A stretch of 64,000 nucleotides of DNA from the NCBI GenBank assembly GCA_964016875.1, contig OZ024724.1:31643786-31707785 (forward strand), given 5' to 3'. Source of the DNA: Fallopia convolvulus (lineage: Eukaryota > Streptophyta > Magnoliopsida > Caryophyllales > Polygonaceae). The notes beneath the pieces were generated by a model. That model did no database searches, was not told the DNA's origin, and saw only the letters and a program-made list of their open reading frames with translations. Of this stretch, positions 25,301 through 35,595 are shown in pieces. A program made the position numbers and the translations under genes. Numbering within the stretch: the stretch's first letter is position 1; every line of letters starts with the position of its first letter.

Positions 25301-27925
25301 TAGCCGGGGTTAGAAGGGAGATTGTGAAGTGGAGTGAGAGGGCTTGCCTCTGCACTCGGCGCGGGGTTGAGCGCCTTGGAGGTTGGATTGCGAGATGGAG
25401 GAATTGTATTGTTGTAAGGTTGTATTTTTCAATGTGTGTGTGGCTATGCATGACTAACCAAACTAATTTAGGTATTGGCCTTTAGAGTTATGAGTGCGGT
25501 TGTTGACTTGGATGCTGACTTTAGAAGTGCTTTTAAAACATCTCGCAATTTCCGTATTCTTTCTAACTTGATAGATTAGTAGCTGACCCTTCGGGGAATA
25601 TTTTTTTAGTTCCACGTACAAACCAGGGAACCGTGCAGGAACAGAGGCCAGATGGTGGGGCGGAGCGGTGAAGAGCGCGTGTCATAGTTAGGTCGGGTTT
25701 ATGTTAGTCTATTTATGATATATTAGAATGCTGGATTTATTGTTATGCTGAAGTTGGTATTATGGTTTGCTTATTGTTATTTCTTCAATAATTCTTCTTA
25801 ATAGTGTTTTGTCGGACTTAGATATTTATATTATCAGGAATACATGCATAACTACGTTTTCTAATTTTTATTAAACAAAAAGGTTGGATGTTTTATTAAG
25901 TTTCTCGTCGTGCCCGCGTTGCAAGATCCTAAAGTGTTGTCAACCCACTTAGGTAGTACCTAGTAGGGTCTACTTCTAGGTAGCGTCCTGTCGGAAGTCG
26001 GGGTGTTACAGTAGTCTTGACATCCATTTGTTGTAGTTTGAACCCATGATGAGCAGAGTAGGCAATGAGCAATCGAATAGCCACAAGACGAGCCACAGGA
26101 GCAAACGTCTCATCATAGTCAATGCCCTCTTGCTGATTGTATCCCTTAACTACCAGCCTTGCTTTGTTTCAACCACATTTCCTTCATCATCCAGCTTATT
26201 CCTGAACACCTAACGTGTTCCAATCACAGTTCTTCCCTTTGGCCTTGGGACCAAGTGCCAAACTTTGTTTCTTTCAAAATGATGAAGCTCTTCTTGCATG
26301 GAACTCACCCAATCCGAATCTTTCAATGCTTGATCAATAGTTTTAGGCTCCAACATAGGGATGAAAGCATTGAAAGAAAAGAAGTTGTTCAGAGAAGATC
26401 TGGTTTGCACCCCCTTTGAGAAATCAGTGAGGATATTAGTGACAGGATGAACGCTTTTCTGTTGATAATTTCTGACCTGAAGATTTGTCAAGTCGCCGAC
26501 TTCTGGACTTGAGCTTCTCTCAAGAGTTTTCTCATCATCTGACTCATTGTCACTTGATATTTGATCTTGATTACTTCCCCCTGTTCTGTCTGAGTCGGTG
26601 ACACCAACATTGTCACTAACTACTGAAGCTTTTTCTCTTGCAACAACTGGGAGTGGATCATCTTGAACTAGATAGTATCCTCAATCATCGAGCCTCCCAT
26701 TGTGTTCTCATCAAACACGACATGAACACTTTCTTCAATCTTCCTCGTCCTCTTGTTGAACACTTTGTAGGTTTTCCTATGAGTGGAGTAACCTACAAAA
26801 GTGCCGAAATCATCCTTGGATCAAATTTTCCTAGACTGTCCTTGCCATTGTTGTGAACATAGCACTTGCATCCAAAAGTGCGTAAGTGGGCGACACTGGG
26901 CTTAACTCCTCTAAGTAATTCATAAGGAGTTTTTCCAAGAAGTGGATGAAGCATGGCTCGATTCATCACATAGCAAGATGCATTAATGGCTTCACCCCAG
27001 AAATTTCTTGGAAGACAACTAGAGATAAGCATTGTTCGTGACATGGTCTCCAAGGCTCTATTATTCCTCTCAACCACGCCATTTTGCTGAGGAGTTATTA
27101 ACGCTGAGAAGTTGTGACTTATGCCATTTTTCTTACAAAAAACAAGAAACTCGGAGTTGTCAAATTCTGTTCCATGATCTGACTATTTAGATACAAGAGC
27201 AACTCCAAGCTTTTTCTCAATAGCCTTCACCCATGCTTCAAATTCTTCAAAGACCTGATCTTTAGAAAAATTGTCCAAGTATACCGTGAAAAGTCATCAA
27301 CAATGACAAAAATATAGCTATTTCCTCCATGACTTTGGATTCTCATGGGACCATATAAATCGATATGAAAAATTGTCCAAGTATACCGTGATAAGATTCC
27401 CGTAAGACTTACCTCCTTCTTAGATTTGAAGGATGACTTTACTTGCTTACCTGTCACACAAGTCTCACAAACTTCATGATTGTTCGGATCAATCTTGGGT
27501 AGTCCTCTAACTAGCTCTTGCTTATGAAGTTCGTCAAGGAGTTGAAAGCTCACATGACCAAACCTTTTGTGCCAGAGGTCGGCAACATCTTTAAGACATT
27601 ATTCTAAGACACAATTTTTCTTCGGGTTCAAAACAAGGGTCCACTTTGTAGAGATTGTTTTCAAACACCCCTTTCAGAAGAATATTCCCCGAGTCGATTT
27701 CTTGCACCTGACAACCCTTCTTATCAAAGACAACTAGATATTTTCCATTAGCACGGATTTGGGAGACACTTAACAACTTAAAACTGAGATTATCAACTAG
27801 ATTCGCATTATCTATGGTTAACTTATCAGAAAATCTTACCGTTCCAATACCATAAATACCACCTTTACTATTGTTATCGAAGGTAATCTTACCTCCCTTG
27901 TATTCTTGAAGTGAGGATCCAAGCG
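22370..27925 (-). pseudogene. Copia pol (protease/integrase/RT/RNase H), split and mutated
   Basis: Minus-strand blocks are: pre-integrase zinc region with NHEVCETCVTGK (about 27470); integrase core HIDLYGPM and IVDDFSRYTWTIF (27227-27553), then MVERNNRALETM and FGCKCYVH (26793-27077); RT N-terminus with WHLVPRPKGRTVIGTR (26210-26491). After the insert come LYGLKQAPRDWYDRL and the catalytic YVDDIIFG (23204-23521), then RNase H with YTDADFVG (22415-23203). A GAA-to-TAA nonsense change (expected SEFEMSMVGEL) lies near 23210. A frameshift near 22455 displaces the ending ADIFTKALNHEPFEQL. The 23531-26010 insert lies in KTTFLNR. It is otherwise well preserved. Confidence 0.85.
23531..26010. mobile_element. 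Chromovirus-type solo LTR, 2480 bp
   Basis: Begins TGTAATAGCCGGG, ends GGGGTGTTACA, and is flanked by a perfect 5-bp duplication gtagt (23526-23530 and 26011-26015). These ends are typical of Tekay/Del chromoviruses, which have LTRs of this length. There is no internal domain. A poly(G) run lies at about 24331-24346. It interrupts the Copia reverse transcriptase. Confidence 0.85.
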
Positions 27926-29040
27926 AAGGATTTGTTGAAGACGAATGGAGGCTAAAGACCAAGACCGTTACTAAGGTTTTGATCATTTAAGTTTAAGAAG
28001 GTGTCCATAGATTTGATACTATCTATTAAAAATATCCATCCATGGCGTCCAAGGCCACCAAGGAAGAGGATGAAGTCATAAAAAAGTTTGGAAAGTTAAG
28101 AAGCCCGTCAAATTAAAAACAGTGATCAGTAAAATGGCCATAACTTGGGCTGGAAAATTAATCTCAAGTCCATTCAAATTGAGTTGGATAGATAATTAAA
28201 AGATCTACAACTTTATAGTTTACGTGGAATCCAGAATCCAACACAAAAGAGGCAAAAATTGCGATTTACTGAGAGTTGTTCAAGTCTTACGGGAATCTTA
28301 TCTTTAGTTTTAATTCTATCTTTAATTACATATTATATCTATGGATAATTTCGGCCATAGGAGTTTGTTAGATGGCTGAATTGTCTTGCTTTATTATTTT
28401 TGTTATCTTATAAGTTTATTAGGAGTTTCCTTATTTAAATAAGTCAGATAAATCTTTATTTGATTTATTTAACATAAGGGAATCTAGATAGATATTTCCA
28501 CATTATTATAAGTTATCTTGGGAAGCAAGCCAATGGACCGAAATAACCCCTATTAGGGCCGACCATGCTTTGCCTTGATCTTTAAGGAACTTTGTTTTAT
28601 ACTCATTCAAATACTTTTCATTTTTCATTAATAAAAATCAGCCTGAATTAGATAAACCCATATTGGTTTATCTAGTTTATGGGTCATTAAAGCAAATATT
28701 GTTCAAGCATTCAATCTCTACGATCATCATCACCAATTCGTTTTCTTTGAATTCAGATTTGGATTGTTAATTTGATCAACTTGTCAGTTCTAGTTTGATT
28801 GTTAAAGATCAACTAGTTTATCAATTGAATTTAGCGTTGGAGCCAATTCAATTGAACTATCCTTTTGATTATGTTAACTCTTTGAATCGCATTCATTCTC
28901 ATTCATATTTCAAGTTTCTTATTCATCAAGTTATTAACTTTGAAGGCAATTTTGAGATCGAATTACTAGGAAGATCGGGATCCTGTGAGGTTACATAATT
29001 GATCAACAAGGAGTATTCCGAGGCGATCACGTATCATTCT
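27926..29040. other. Unassigned, possibly LTR-derived stretch
   Basis: No protein similarity seen. It has a promoter/leader-like appearance, with AATAAAAA near 28630 and an 'aacttgggctggaaaa' type stretch near 28143. A perfect 10-bp inverted repeat with a 6-nt loop lies at 28649-28674. I could not find paired ends or a target duplication. Confidence 0.35.
28649..28674. repeat. 10-bp perfect inverted repeat
   Basis: TAGATAAACC and GGTTTATCTA flank catatt. Confidence 0.85.
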
Positions 29041-29344
29041 TAGTATTAGCATAGACAAAATACAAGATTTCCCTTTTTTAGCACTAGAAGTCATGAGACA
29101 CCAACCTTCATGCATGATCCTATAAATCAATGCATAGCAAAAGAAAAAAAGGTGATATGCCCATCACACCTTCATCATACAAGATGGTTTTCCCCCCACA
29201 TAAAGCACCCCTTTTTCCACAGGTTCTTAAGATCACCATAAAACAATCTAGGAAAACAACAAAAACAAGTCAAGTTCAAAAAGTCAGATAATGGCCCTCA
29301 ACAGGCTGGATATTGCATTTCAAATCAGTTGTTCCTATCATAAG
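29041..29344. other. No feature recognised
   Basis: Lies directly 3' of LINE-C ORF1 (minus sense). It may be the inter-ORF region before a lost ORF2. Confidence 0.4.
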
Positions 29345-31080
29345 ATTACTTCTTCATTTTCTTGTTTCCACCTCCCTTTAGGTCGGAGGTAACTGAATCA
29401 TTATCTCCCGGGCTGCTTTTGCGTTTATTGGACTCGGAATTGGACTTATTTTCCCGGATCATTTCCATGTTTTTCAGTCTTAACACCACAGAGGTAGTGT
29501 AAGAAAGAGACTAGAAGGACTCTATGGTGTGAGACACCTCCATTTGATCATCCTTTTCAAGCTCTTGTTCGATGAAAGCCTCTAAGTCCTCTTGAGTCAT
29601 CTCATCATGATATTCCTCCTCCTCATCTTGCATCAAGAATTCATTAACCAAGTCCAGTGCATTCTCAACTTCCTCATTGTCCTCCACATCAGCAGCTTGC
29701 AGTTGATTGATTAATGGCCCTTCCATTTGTTGCTCATCATTAGGGATAAGAACATCAAAACTGAGATATTCCACCAGGAGCCTTGGGATTCTAACCCACA
29801 CATCCACCCTAGTTATTGATTTAGTTGTCGAGTCAAAGTTGGACCTCCATTGTCTTAGGATCATTAATTGACCAAAGACATGGTAAGGTTTGCCATCCCA
29901 TGCCTTGTTTTTCTCAATGGGGTTGGCAAACCTAAGTTCAACCAAACCATGTGCTCTTACATGAACAAAGAAGTGTCCTTTGAGTTGCCAATCAACTCCC
30001 GGCTTTTGTCTCAGCCTAGCAAAAAGTGAAGTTTCTTTAAGGTGCAAGATGTTTTCTTTAACTCCAGCTAGCTTGTCACGAAATGCAGCCATGTCAAGCT
30101 TGGTTCTCCCTTTACGTTTCTCTTTTTTGGTCCCTGAAGGGCCAACCTCATTAGGCAAGGAATTTTCGCTACCCTTTATGGTCTCGAAGACCATGGTAGA
30201 TTTGGGGTTAGGCATAGTTTGAGCATTATCAAGCTCCCACCAGAAGGAATTCTTTGTTCATGTAAGAACACATGGTTTGCCAACTCCATTGAGAAAGAGG
30301 TGTCTGAGCATAGTACCTTCTTTAAGGTTTTCTGCTTGTTCTTTAGTTCTGTCTTTTTCTTCTCCATGACACCCTCCCACCAGAAGGAAACCCATAGAGA
30401 CGAGATGTGTTTTTTAGAGAGAGAATCATATTGGAGAATGATAGTGATAATAGGGAATATGGGGGAAGGCAAGACCCAACAATCCATTATATAGAAGTAT
30501 TCTAGGCACGTTTCAGAAAAATTGCTATCTAACAATTTATCAATATTCAAAGAGGAGAGATATAACTTGGAATTATGCTCCAGCCTACACACAATCATGT
30601 TCATCCATAGGTAGGTGAGTAGCTTGCCTCCAAACTTCGCCACCTTCCTCTGCTCCCCAAGAAGATGCAACTCAGAGAGTTGTCCTCTAGCCCTTATTTT
30701 TTCGGTGAATAGTGTGATACAGTACCACACCAACCCCGCCCATCGGATTTCTCGATTTTCCAGGGGAGATTTGGTATGCCTTAACAACCCCCAACACAGT
30801 AGCATGCCAGAGATTCTCTCTAGCCATCGAAGATACACCCATGCCCCATCGCTAGAAGGCGGGTACGAGCTAGGGCTAGATCGCCTTTGTTTATTTCCGT
30901 AGAATCTGGGCTTATTACACCAAATTGCTTCCCTAAAGATTTGTTAACATCATTGCAATTCTTTTGCCACATAGAGACGTGAAGATGGATTGCGAATAAG
31001 ATCAAGATCTGAGATCTAGGGTTTCTAATTTGGGTTTTCCAAAGGGGGTTGGCGGCGGGGTGTCGAGAGAAAAGGGGCAA
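29345..31080 (-). pseudogene. LINE-C: L1-type 5' region and ORF1 fragment
   Basis: The ORF at 29511-30215 contains DUF4283 blocks (FFVHVRAHGLVELRFAN, VFGQLMILRQW, then VDVWVRIPRLLVEYLS) and an acidic tail. An in-frame stop near 29511 precedes a Lys/Ser-rich end (SESNKRKSSPGDND) that terminates near 29345. The zinc knuckle expected after DUF4283 is absent, so ORF1 is internally deleted. 30216-31080 looks like the LINE 5' leader with an upstream ORF (30176-30838) whose product I do not recognise. ORF2 is missing. Confidence 0.65.
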
Positions 31081-31101
31081 GGGTTTCATTTTTGTTTTTT
31101 C

Positions 31102-31302
31102 TTTTTTTTGATGGGCTTGGCCTCGCCCGGTTCAGTACTTTGTTCCTATGTCCGGACTGGAGTAGGGTTGGACGCCATTAGGGGTGTTGCTCCTCTCAAG
31201 CCTCTCTGCTGCATACACACTTCTAGAAAATCTCGAACTCGAGACCTCTGGATAAATGCTTAAGCGACCTAGTGCCAATTACCACTAGACCAAGAGGTAC
31301 TT
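31102..31302 (-). mobile_element. tRNA-derived SINE
   Basis: The minus-strand head reads like a tRNA gene: TACCTCTTGGTCTAGTGG with a box A-like core, then a box B-like GAGTTCGAGAT about 50 bp on. A non-tRNA body follows, ending in an A-rich tail (plus-strand T-run about 31102-31109). Near-matching target duplications of about 20 bp, of the form GGTTCATTTTTGTTTTT, lie at about 31082-31101 and 31303-31321. Pol III internal promoter elements are therefore present. It is too long and lacks the 3' acceptor stem for a working tRNA gene. Confidence 0.8.
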
Positions 31303-31390
31303 GGTTCATTTTTGTTTTTCCTTGCTATAGTGCACGGTTCGTACGTTATGCTAAGGTTAACATGTCATTTAATATTCTAAAATAAATTAT

Positions 31391-31702
31391 CTAAAAATTA
31401 GTGAGAAATAAATTTTTAAAAACAAACTTAACAATATCTACAACTTTGTCACTTCTTCTATAACCATAGAAAAAGAATGCATTAACAGCCAAAACAACAA
31501 TTAAACCAACAATAGGCCGGAAATGCTGAAAGAATTCAGCAGTAAAACCATCTAGCCTTGGAGTCTTATCTGGAGTAATATCAAACACAGTAATTTTAAT
31601 TTCATAAAGGGTTGGGGATTTGCATAATAATAAATTATCATTTGAAGAAATGAAGTTTGGAATAATATTCAAATCATATTGATTTATAAAGTAAGCTTCC
31701 AT
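31391..31702 (-). pseudogene. LINE-D: reverse-transcriptase fragment
   Basis: A short minus-strand fragment with EIKITVFDITPDKTPRLDGF, then TAEFFQHF, the conserved block at the start of plant L1 reverse transcriptases. It is truncated on both sides. It does not overlap LINE-C in content. Confidence 0.75.
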
Positions 31703-32254
31703 TTTAATTGTAATTAATCAAATAAAATAATTCCGTGTTGTGTCTTAAAACTAATAATCATCTAATTACAAGACCTAATAATCTTAGACACATGATAGAA
31801 ATATTTTATATTTTTATCAGAATTTTGTAGATATGTAATTTTAACTCTTTATTTTCAAAAATTATTTTAGAACTGAAAAAGTATATAATATTTATTCAAG
31901 TGTCCCTGAATACTATTCGGCCGCTTAAGAGCGTCGTTATCGCGTTTTGAATTATTAAGCATATTAACTTTTCCTTCCATAACCTGACAACAAAAATCAG
32001 CATGAAATAAAAATGAATGAAATATAAAAATAAAATAAAATTACTAAGGGAGTATAATAATGTTAAAAAAGTACAATTCCAAAAACCACGTCATAACAGT
32101 AAATGACCATAATACCCCGCACCCACCCAGCCAACCCTCCATCGTTCGCCTTAGCTGGCTTGGCTGCCCTTCCAAAACCAGACACGTCAGGCCATACCCA
32201 ATCAGCCAATCAGATTCAGAGCCCCAATCGGATCCAAGTCGTTCCGTCGCCGTT
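31703..32254. other. Flank and 3' UTR of the AN1 gene
   Basis: 31703-32050 is AT-rich without a gene. 32050-32254 becomes GC-richer and is probably the 3' untranslated region of the minus-strand AN1 gene. No convincing polyadenylation signal can be singled out. Confidence 0.4.
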
Positions 32255-32671
32255 TCAAACCTTCAATATCTTGGCGGCCCTGACCACTGGATTCTCCCTA
32301 GCGATGGCCTCTCGGCCGGCGGCCTTGTAATCGTAGCTGCAGTCGTGCCGGTCGGAGTACCTGTGCACCGAACAGAACATCTCCCCGCACCTACACCTGA
32401 AGCCCGTTAGCCCGACCCGTTTCCCGCAACACAGGCACCTGTTCACCGCCTTTTTCGCCGCGCTCGCCTCCGAATCTGGCCGCTCCTCTGCGTCTGGAGC
32501 AGGAGGCGGATCTGTCCGGGCCAGCTCCGGAGTATTAGATCCGGATCCGGAGCAGATCTGGGCTGGGGTGGCGGAGGCTGAGATTTTACAGTTCTCGGGG
32601 CAGAGGCTGAGGGACTCCGCTGCGGGCACTTTGAGATCAATCGTTTCCTCTTTCTCCCTCTTCTGGGACAT
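32255..32671 (-). CDS. Stress-associated protein with AN1 zinc finger and degenerate A20 region
   Basis: Intronless ORF. I take the second Met (32671) as start because MSQKREKEET matches the family N-terminus; a longer ORF begins at 32692. From 32671 the product has 138 residues. Numbering from 32692, an AN1 finger near the C-terminus has all eight ligands: C86, C89, C100, C102, C107, H110, H116 and C118. It ends with the highly conserved NPVVRAAKILKV tail. The A20 region keeps only the first Cys pair (LCPENC) and lacks the second pair, so it should not bind zinc as A20. Family members are stress-induced regulators linked to ubiquitin signalling. The gene looks intact and is one of two host genes here. 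Confidence 0.9.
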   Translation of the reverse strand: MSQKREKEETIDLKVPAAESLSLCPENCKISASATPAQICSGSGSNTPELARTDPPPAPDAEERPDSEASAAKKAVNRCLCCGKRVGLTGFRCRCGEMFCSVHRYSDRHDCSYDYKAAGREAIARENPVVRAAKILKV

Positions 32672-32752
32672 GATTTCTTGATTTTGCTCCATGATTTCTT
32701 GATTTTGGGGTGGAGATCCAAGATTGGAGATGGAGATGGCGAAATTCTTTGA

Positions 32753-32755
<3 letters not shown>

Positions 32756-32783
<28 letters not shown>
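32756..32783. repeat. (GA)n microsatellite in the 5' leader of the AN1 gene
   Basis: About 14 GA units, i.e. (CT)n in the sense strand, about 85 bp upstream of the likely start codon. CT-rich leaders are common in plant 5' UTRs and vary in length between individuals. Confidence 0.9.
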
Positions 32784-32787
<4 letters not shown>

Positions 32788-32886
32788 GGAAGGGGAAAGT
32801 TTGTGGAATTGAAAATTTCGAGCGATTATCAAAGGCCGGGCTTTAGTGGAAATGGGAATATGGCCTTTTCACAATTGAAAATTGCA

Positions 32887-32897
32887 ACATATATTTT
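32887..32897 (-). promoter_or_regulatory. Candidate TATA box of the AN1 gene
   Basis: The minus strand reads AAAATATATGTT about 220 bp upstream of the start codon and about 100 bp upstream of the CT repeat. It is plausible by position but untested. Confidence 0.4.
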
Positions 32898-32976
32898 TTT
32901 GGTGGTGGTTGGACGGAATTACCCCTCCCGACTCTTCAAATCATTGAGCACCAGATACGGTAAAGGGAGGGGGTAA

Positions 32977-33750
32977 AGGTGAAATTTCCATGAATTCTCA
33001 AACAAAGCTACCACCTAGTGTTGGCTTGGCTCCCTCTCTTATTCTATTTAATTTAATATAGATTTTGATGTTTTTGTGGGGTTTTAATTTTGTTGGTTAC
33101 TTCTTTTATTTATTAAATAGTTTGCTTTAATGAAAGGGATTGATAAGAGGTGTAGGACCATCTACAGAAGAAACGAATACGCAAATAGCCCAGACTAGTT
33201 GCAGTTTAATTCTGCCCGAGTAGCCTTTTACGCGTGCCTCTGCTTCATTCCATATGGATCCTATGTTGGTCCTTTTCATGATACTACACCATTAAACAGA
33301 ATAATTAATCGTTTTTTCCTTCTTTTTTTTTTTCCCTAAACGTTCGTATGGCTTTCATGAACACATATTGGGGTTATCAAATGTGCAAATTCATTCTCTG
33401 TTCATCAAAATCCATATTATGCACAAAATTTTAAGATCTGATCCACTTTGATTAACCTACCATATTTCAAATTGTGAAAGAGTGATATACAAGTGTACAA
33501 CAAACATTGTAAAAGTGAGTTAACAATCCGACCGCAAAAGGCAATGAAAAGAGGAAAATACAAGAAAAATCCAACAAAAGAATACTACAGTACAAGCTGT
33601 GGAACGTCTTTCGGTAGATTCAAATTGCTGGACTTTGTCCTGCTTGTAACCAGAATGTAGGAAGGAGCGCGTGGGTTCGTCTCCAAACGATGGCCCAATT
33701 TCATGGACTTCATGTTTGGGCCCAAATCTAATTGTCACTATAAAGTCTTT
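32977..33750. other. Intergenic DNA without a recognised feature
   Basis: Short shadow ORFs and low-complexity AT stretches only. Confidence 0.55.
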
Positions 33751-33841
33751 AGTCCACAATAAGTCACTATAGGATTGATTGTGGAGTTTGAATCATATTT
33801 ATATCTTAAATAGTCTACAATAAGTCACTATAGGATTGGTT
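33751..33841. repeat. Partial tandem duplication, 61-bp period
   Basis: AGTCYACAATAAGTCACTATAGG begins at 33751 and again at 33812. A related AGGATTGATTGTGGAG copy lies beyond Helitron 2 at about 34648-34690, so the Helitron sits within a short repeated block. Confidence 0.75.
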
Positions 33842-33909
33842 GCAAAACCAACTGTCTTATATGCCAAACATACGTGGGAAAATGGCAACACAACACATAT
33901 TAAACGAAA

Positions 33910-34636
33910 TCTACGTATATATATAAAAGACGCAAGGAATAAGGTCACCACATTGCGTCATCTAGGACTTTTTCTACGTGTCGTTCCCACATTAAGCCAC
34001 CTACGATTTTGTCACATAAGATTTTTTATTTTGAGAATTTATATATGTTGATATTATTTTAGGATAATATAGAAATAGGATAATTAATCTAGGAAAGATT
34101 CTATCTAAAATAAAGATTGTTATTTAATGTTAAATATTTGATATGATAATTTATTTAACTTAAAAAGATTATATCTAAAATAAAATAAACTATAAAAGCA
34201 TTAAATATTTGGTAAAATATTATTGATGAATATTATTTATAATAATTTATTTAAGTTAATTTTCTATCAAAATATAAACTATCTGCCACGTAGGATTTTA
34301 CCATGTATCACCTAGGATTTTTCGTACATGTCATTCTCACAATTTATATATATAGAAAAGATTTTATCTAACATAAAATAAACCATAGTATATTTTAGGA
34401 TAGATTCTGAGTATATAATTGATTATCAGTTGACCCCAACTTTATTTTTAAAATTTCAACTTTTATTTATATTACTTTATATTTTTCAAATAATTTTTCT
34501 CTCTATTTATTTATAAAAAATTCGAAATTTATTTGATTCTAAAAATAAAAAACTAACGTATGTATCATTATATTAAACTAAATATGTTCATACTTAATCC
34601 AATCGTAGTTGTGCATGGCACGACGGGTATAACTAG
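33910..34636 (+). mobile_element. Non-autonomous Helitron 2 (727 bp)
   Basis: Starts TC (TCTACGTATATATATAAAAG) after an A and ends AACTAG before a T. A GTTGTGC-ATG-GCACGAC stem with one G-T pair ends about 12 bp before the 3' end. The terminal blocks match Helitron 1. It carries no coding sequence. Confidence 0.78.
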
Positions 34637-34748
34637 TTTATCTTTAGGATTGATTGTGGAGTCTGGATCATATTTATATCTTAAATAGGTTAAATAATAA
34701 AAAGTTAGATAACCATTCAATCAAGAAGATTTCAATCTAAAAGGAATG
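34637..34748. other. Short flank, possibly LINE-E
   Basis: A 112-bp stretch between Helitron 2 and the Ty3 element. It ends with the ctaac target duplication shared with 42782-42786. Confidence 0.4.
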
Positions 34749-34753
34749 CTAAC

Positions 34754-35595
34754 TGATGCGTTTCGGCTCGCTACAAGGACCGATGTCTCGTATTCTGAAT
34801 CCCGTCTCGATCTTCAATGAACAACAAAGCAGAAGCAAGCGAGATAGAGCACGCAGGGGCGCGCAATTTGAGATTGATGGTACGACGCTAGGGTTCTAGC
34901 GGCGTCTCGAGGTGGTATTGATTCCGACAAGCGAAACCTCAGAATAATTATAGGGCGATTGGAAGAAGGATAGAAGGATTGTGACGCATGACGCCTAAGG
35001 AAGAGAAACTCGATTCAACAAAGGCAAATTAAATTCAATTCAAGTGTAACTAAAAATATGACAGTTTGACAATTTTAATAGAAAGTATATCTAAACCTAG
35101 AAACCCTAGGGAGAATGGGCCCACGCATGCAAGCACAACCCATCTCGCTAATTAAAATAAATAGCGGAAATATAAATAATACCAAATTAAGTAATCGTTC
35201 TATTAAAATCCCGACATAAAATATTAAGATAGAAACCCCCGAGGCCTCAAAAAGACTAGCGATAGATCCGAATCACCTCCAGTCGGGGCGCGGTTTGGCC
35301 CGGGAGAGCGCTGGCGCTCGACATGAGCTTGTCCGCGCTGTTAGTGATCCTTCCGAAAAGACTTGGCTCGACTCCCGACTCCTCCAATTGATCCGAAAAT
35401 GCGTCTTGAACCAAAGATGTCATCAATATAGTCGAAGGCGGGTCTTGAACCGAACTCACGGATTGGTTAGCTCTTCTTATGATAGAAACCGTAGCCCGAC
35501 CTATGGCCTTGGCGCGGGCACGCGTCAAGGGTCCGTTGGATCGAACCGACATGGCCTCCTCTTCCTCAGCGGCGGTCATAGTGGCAAACGCATCA
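34754..35595 (-). repeat. 3' LTR of the Ty3 element (842 bp)
   Basis: Carries one GAGCGC-TG-GCGCTC palindrome near 35307-35320. It lacks about 170 bp of GC-rich repeat that is present in the other LTR. Confidence 0.88.

Larger units (their letters stand above)
18236..27925 (-). mobile_element. Sirevirus-like Copia retrotransposon, 5'-truncated
   Basis: Minus-strand order is protease/integrase remnant, RT-RNase H, env-like ORF, a region with several polypurine tracts, and the 3' LTR. An extra ORF after pol and multiple GGGGGA tracts before the 3' LTR are hallmarks of the SIRE/Maximus (Sirevirus) lineage. The 5' LTR, PBS and gag are missing. The right boundary, where the reading SLQEYKGGKITF loses similarity, is near 27925. 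The left LTR boundary is not fixed by a duplication. A 2.5-kb solo LTR splits pol. Confidence 0.8.

Noticed and set aside
27926..29040. Solo LTR
   Set aside because: LTR-like look, but no TG...CA ends with a matching target duplication could be placed.
30176..30838. 220-codon ORF as a host gene
   Set aside because: No recognisable domain; lies in the LINE-C leader and overlaps its ORF1 start, so treated as untranslated LINE sequence.
31250..31302. tRNA gene
   Set aside because: Box A and box B-like sequences are present but the 3' acceptor half is missing and an A-tailed body with target duplications follows, so it is a SINE.
32443..32832. 129-codon ORF overlapping the AN1 gene
   Set aside because: Alternative frame of the AN1 gene and its CT-rich leader; no homology and no own start context.
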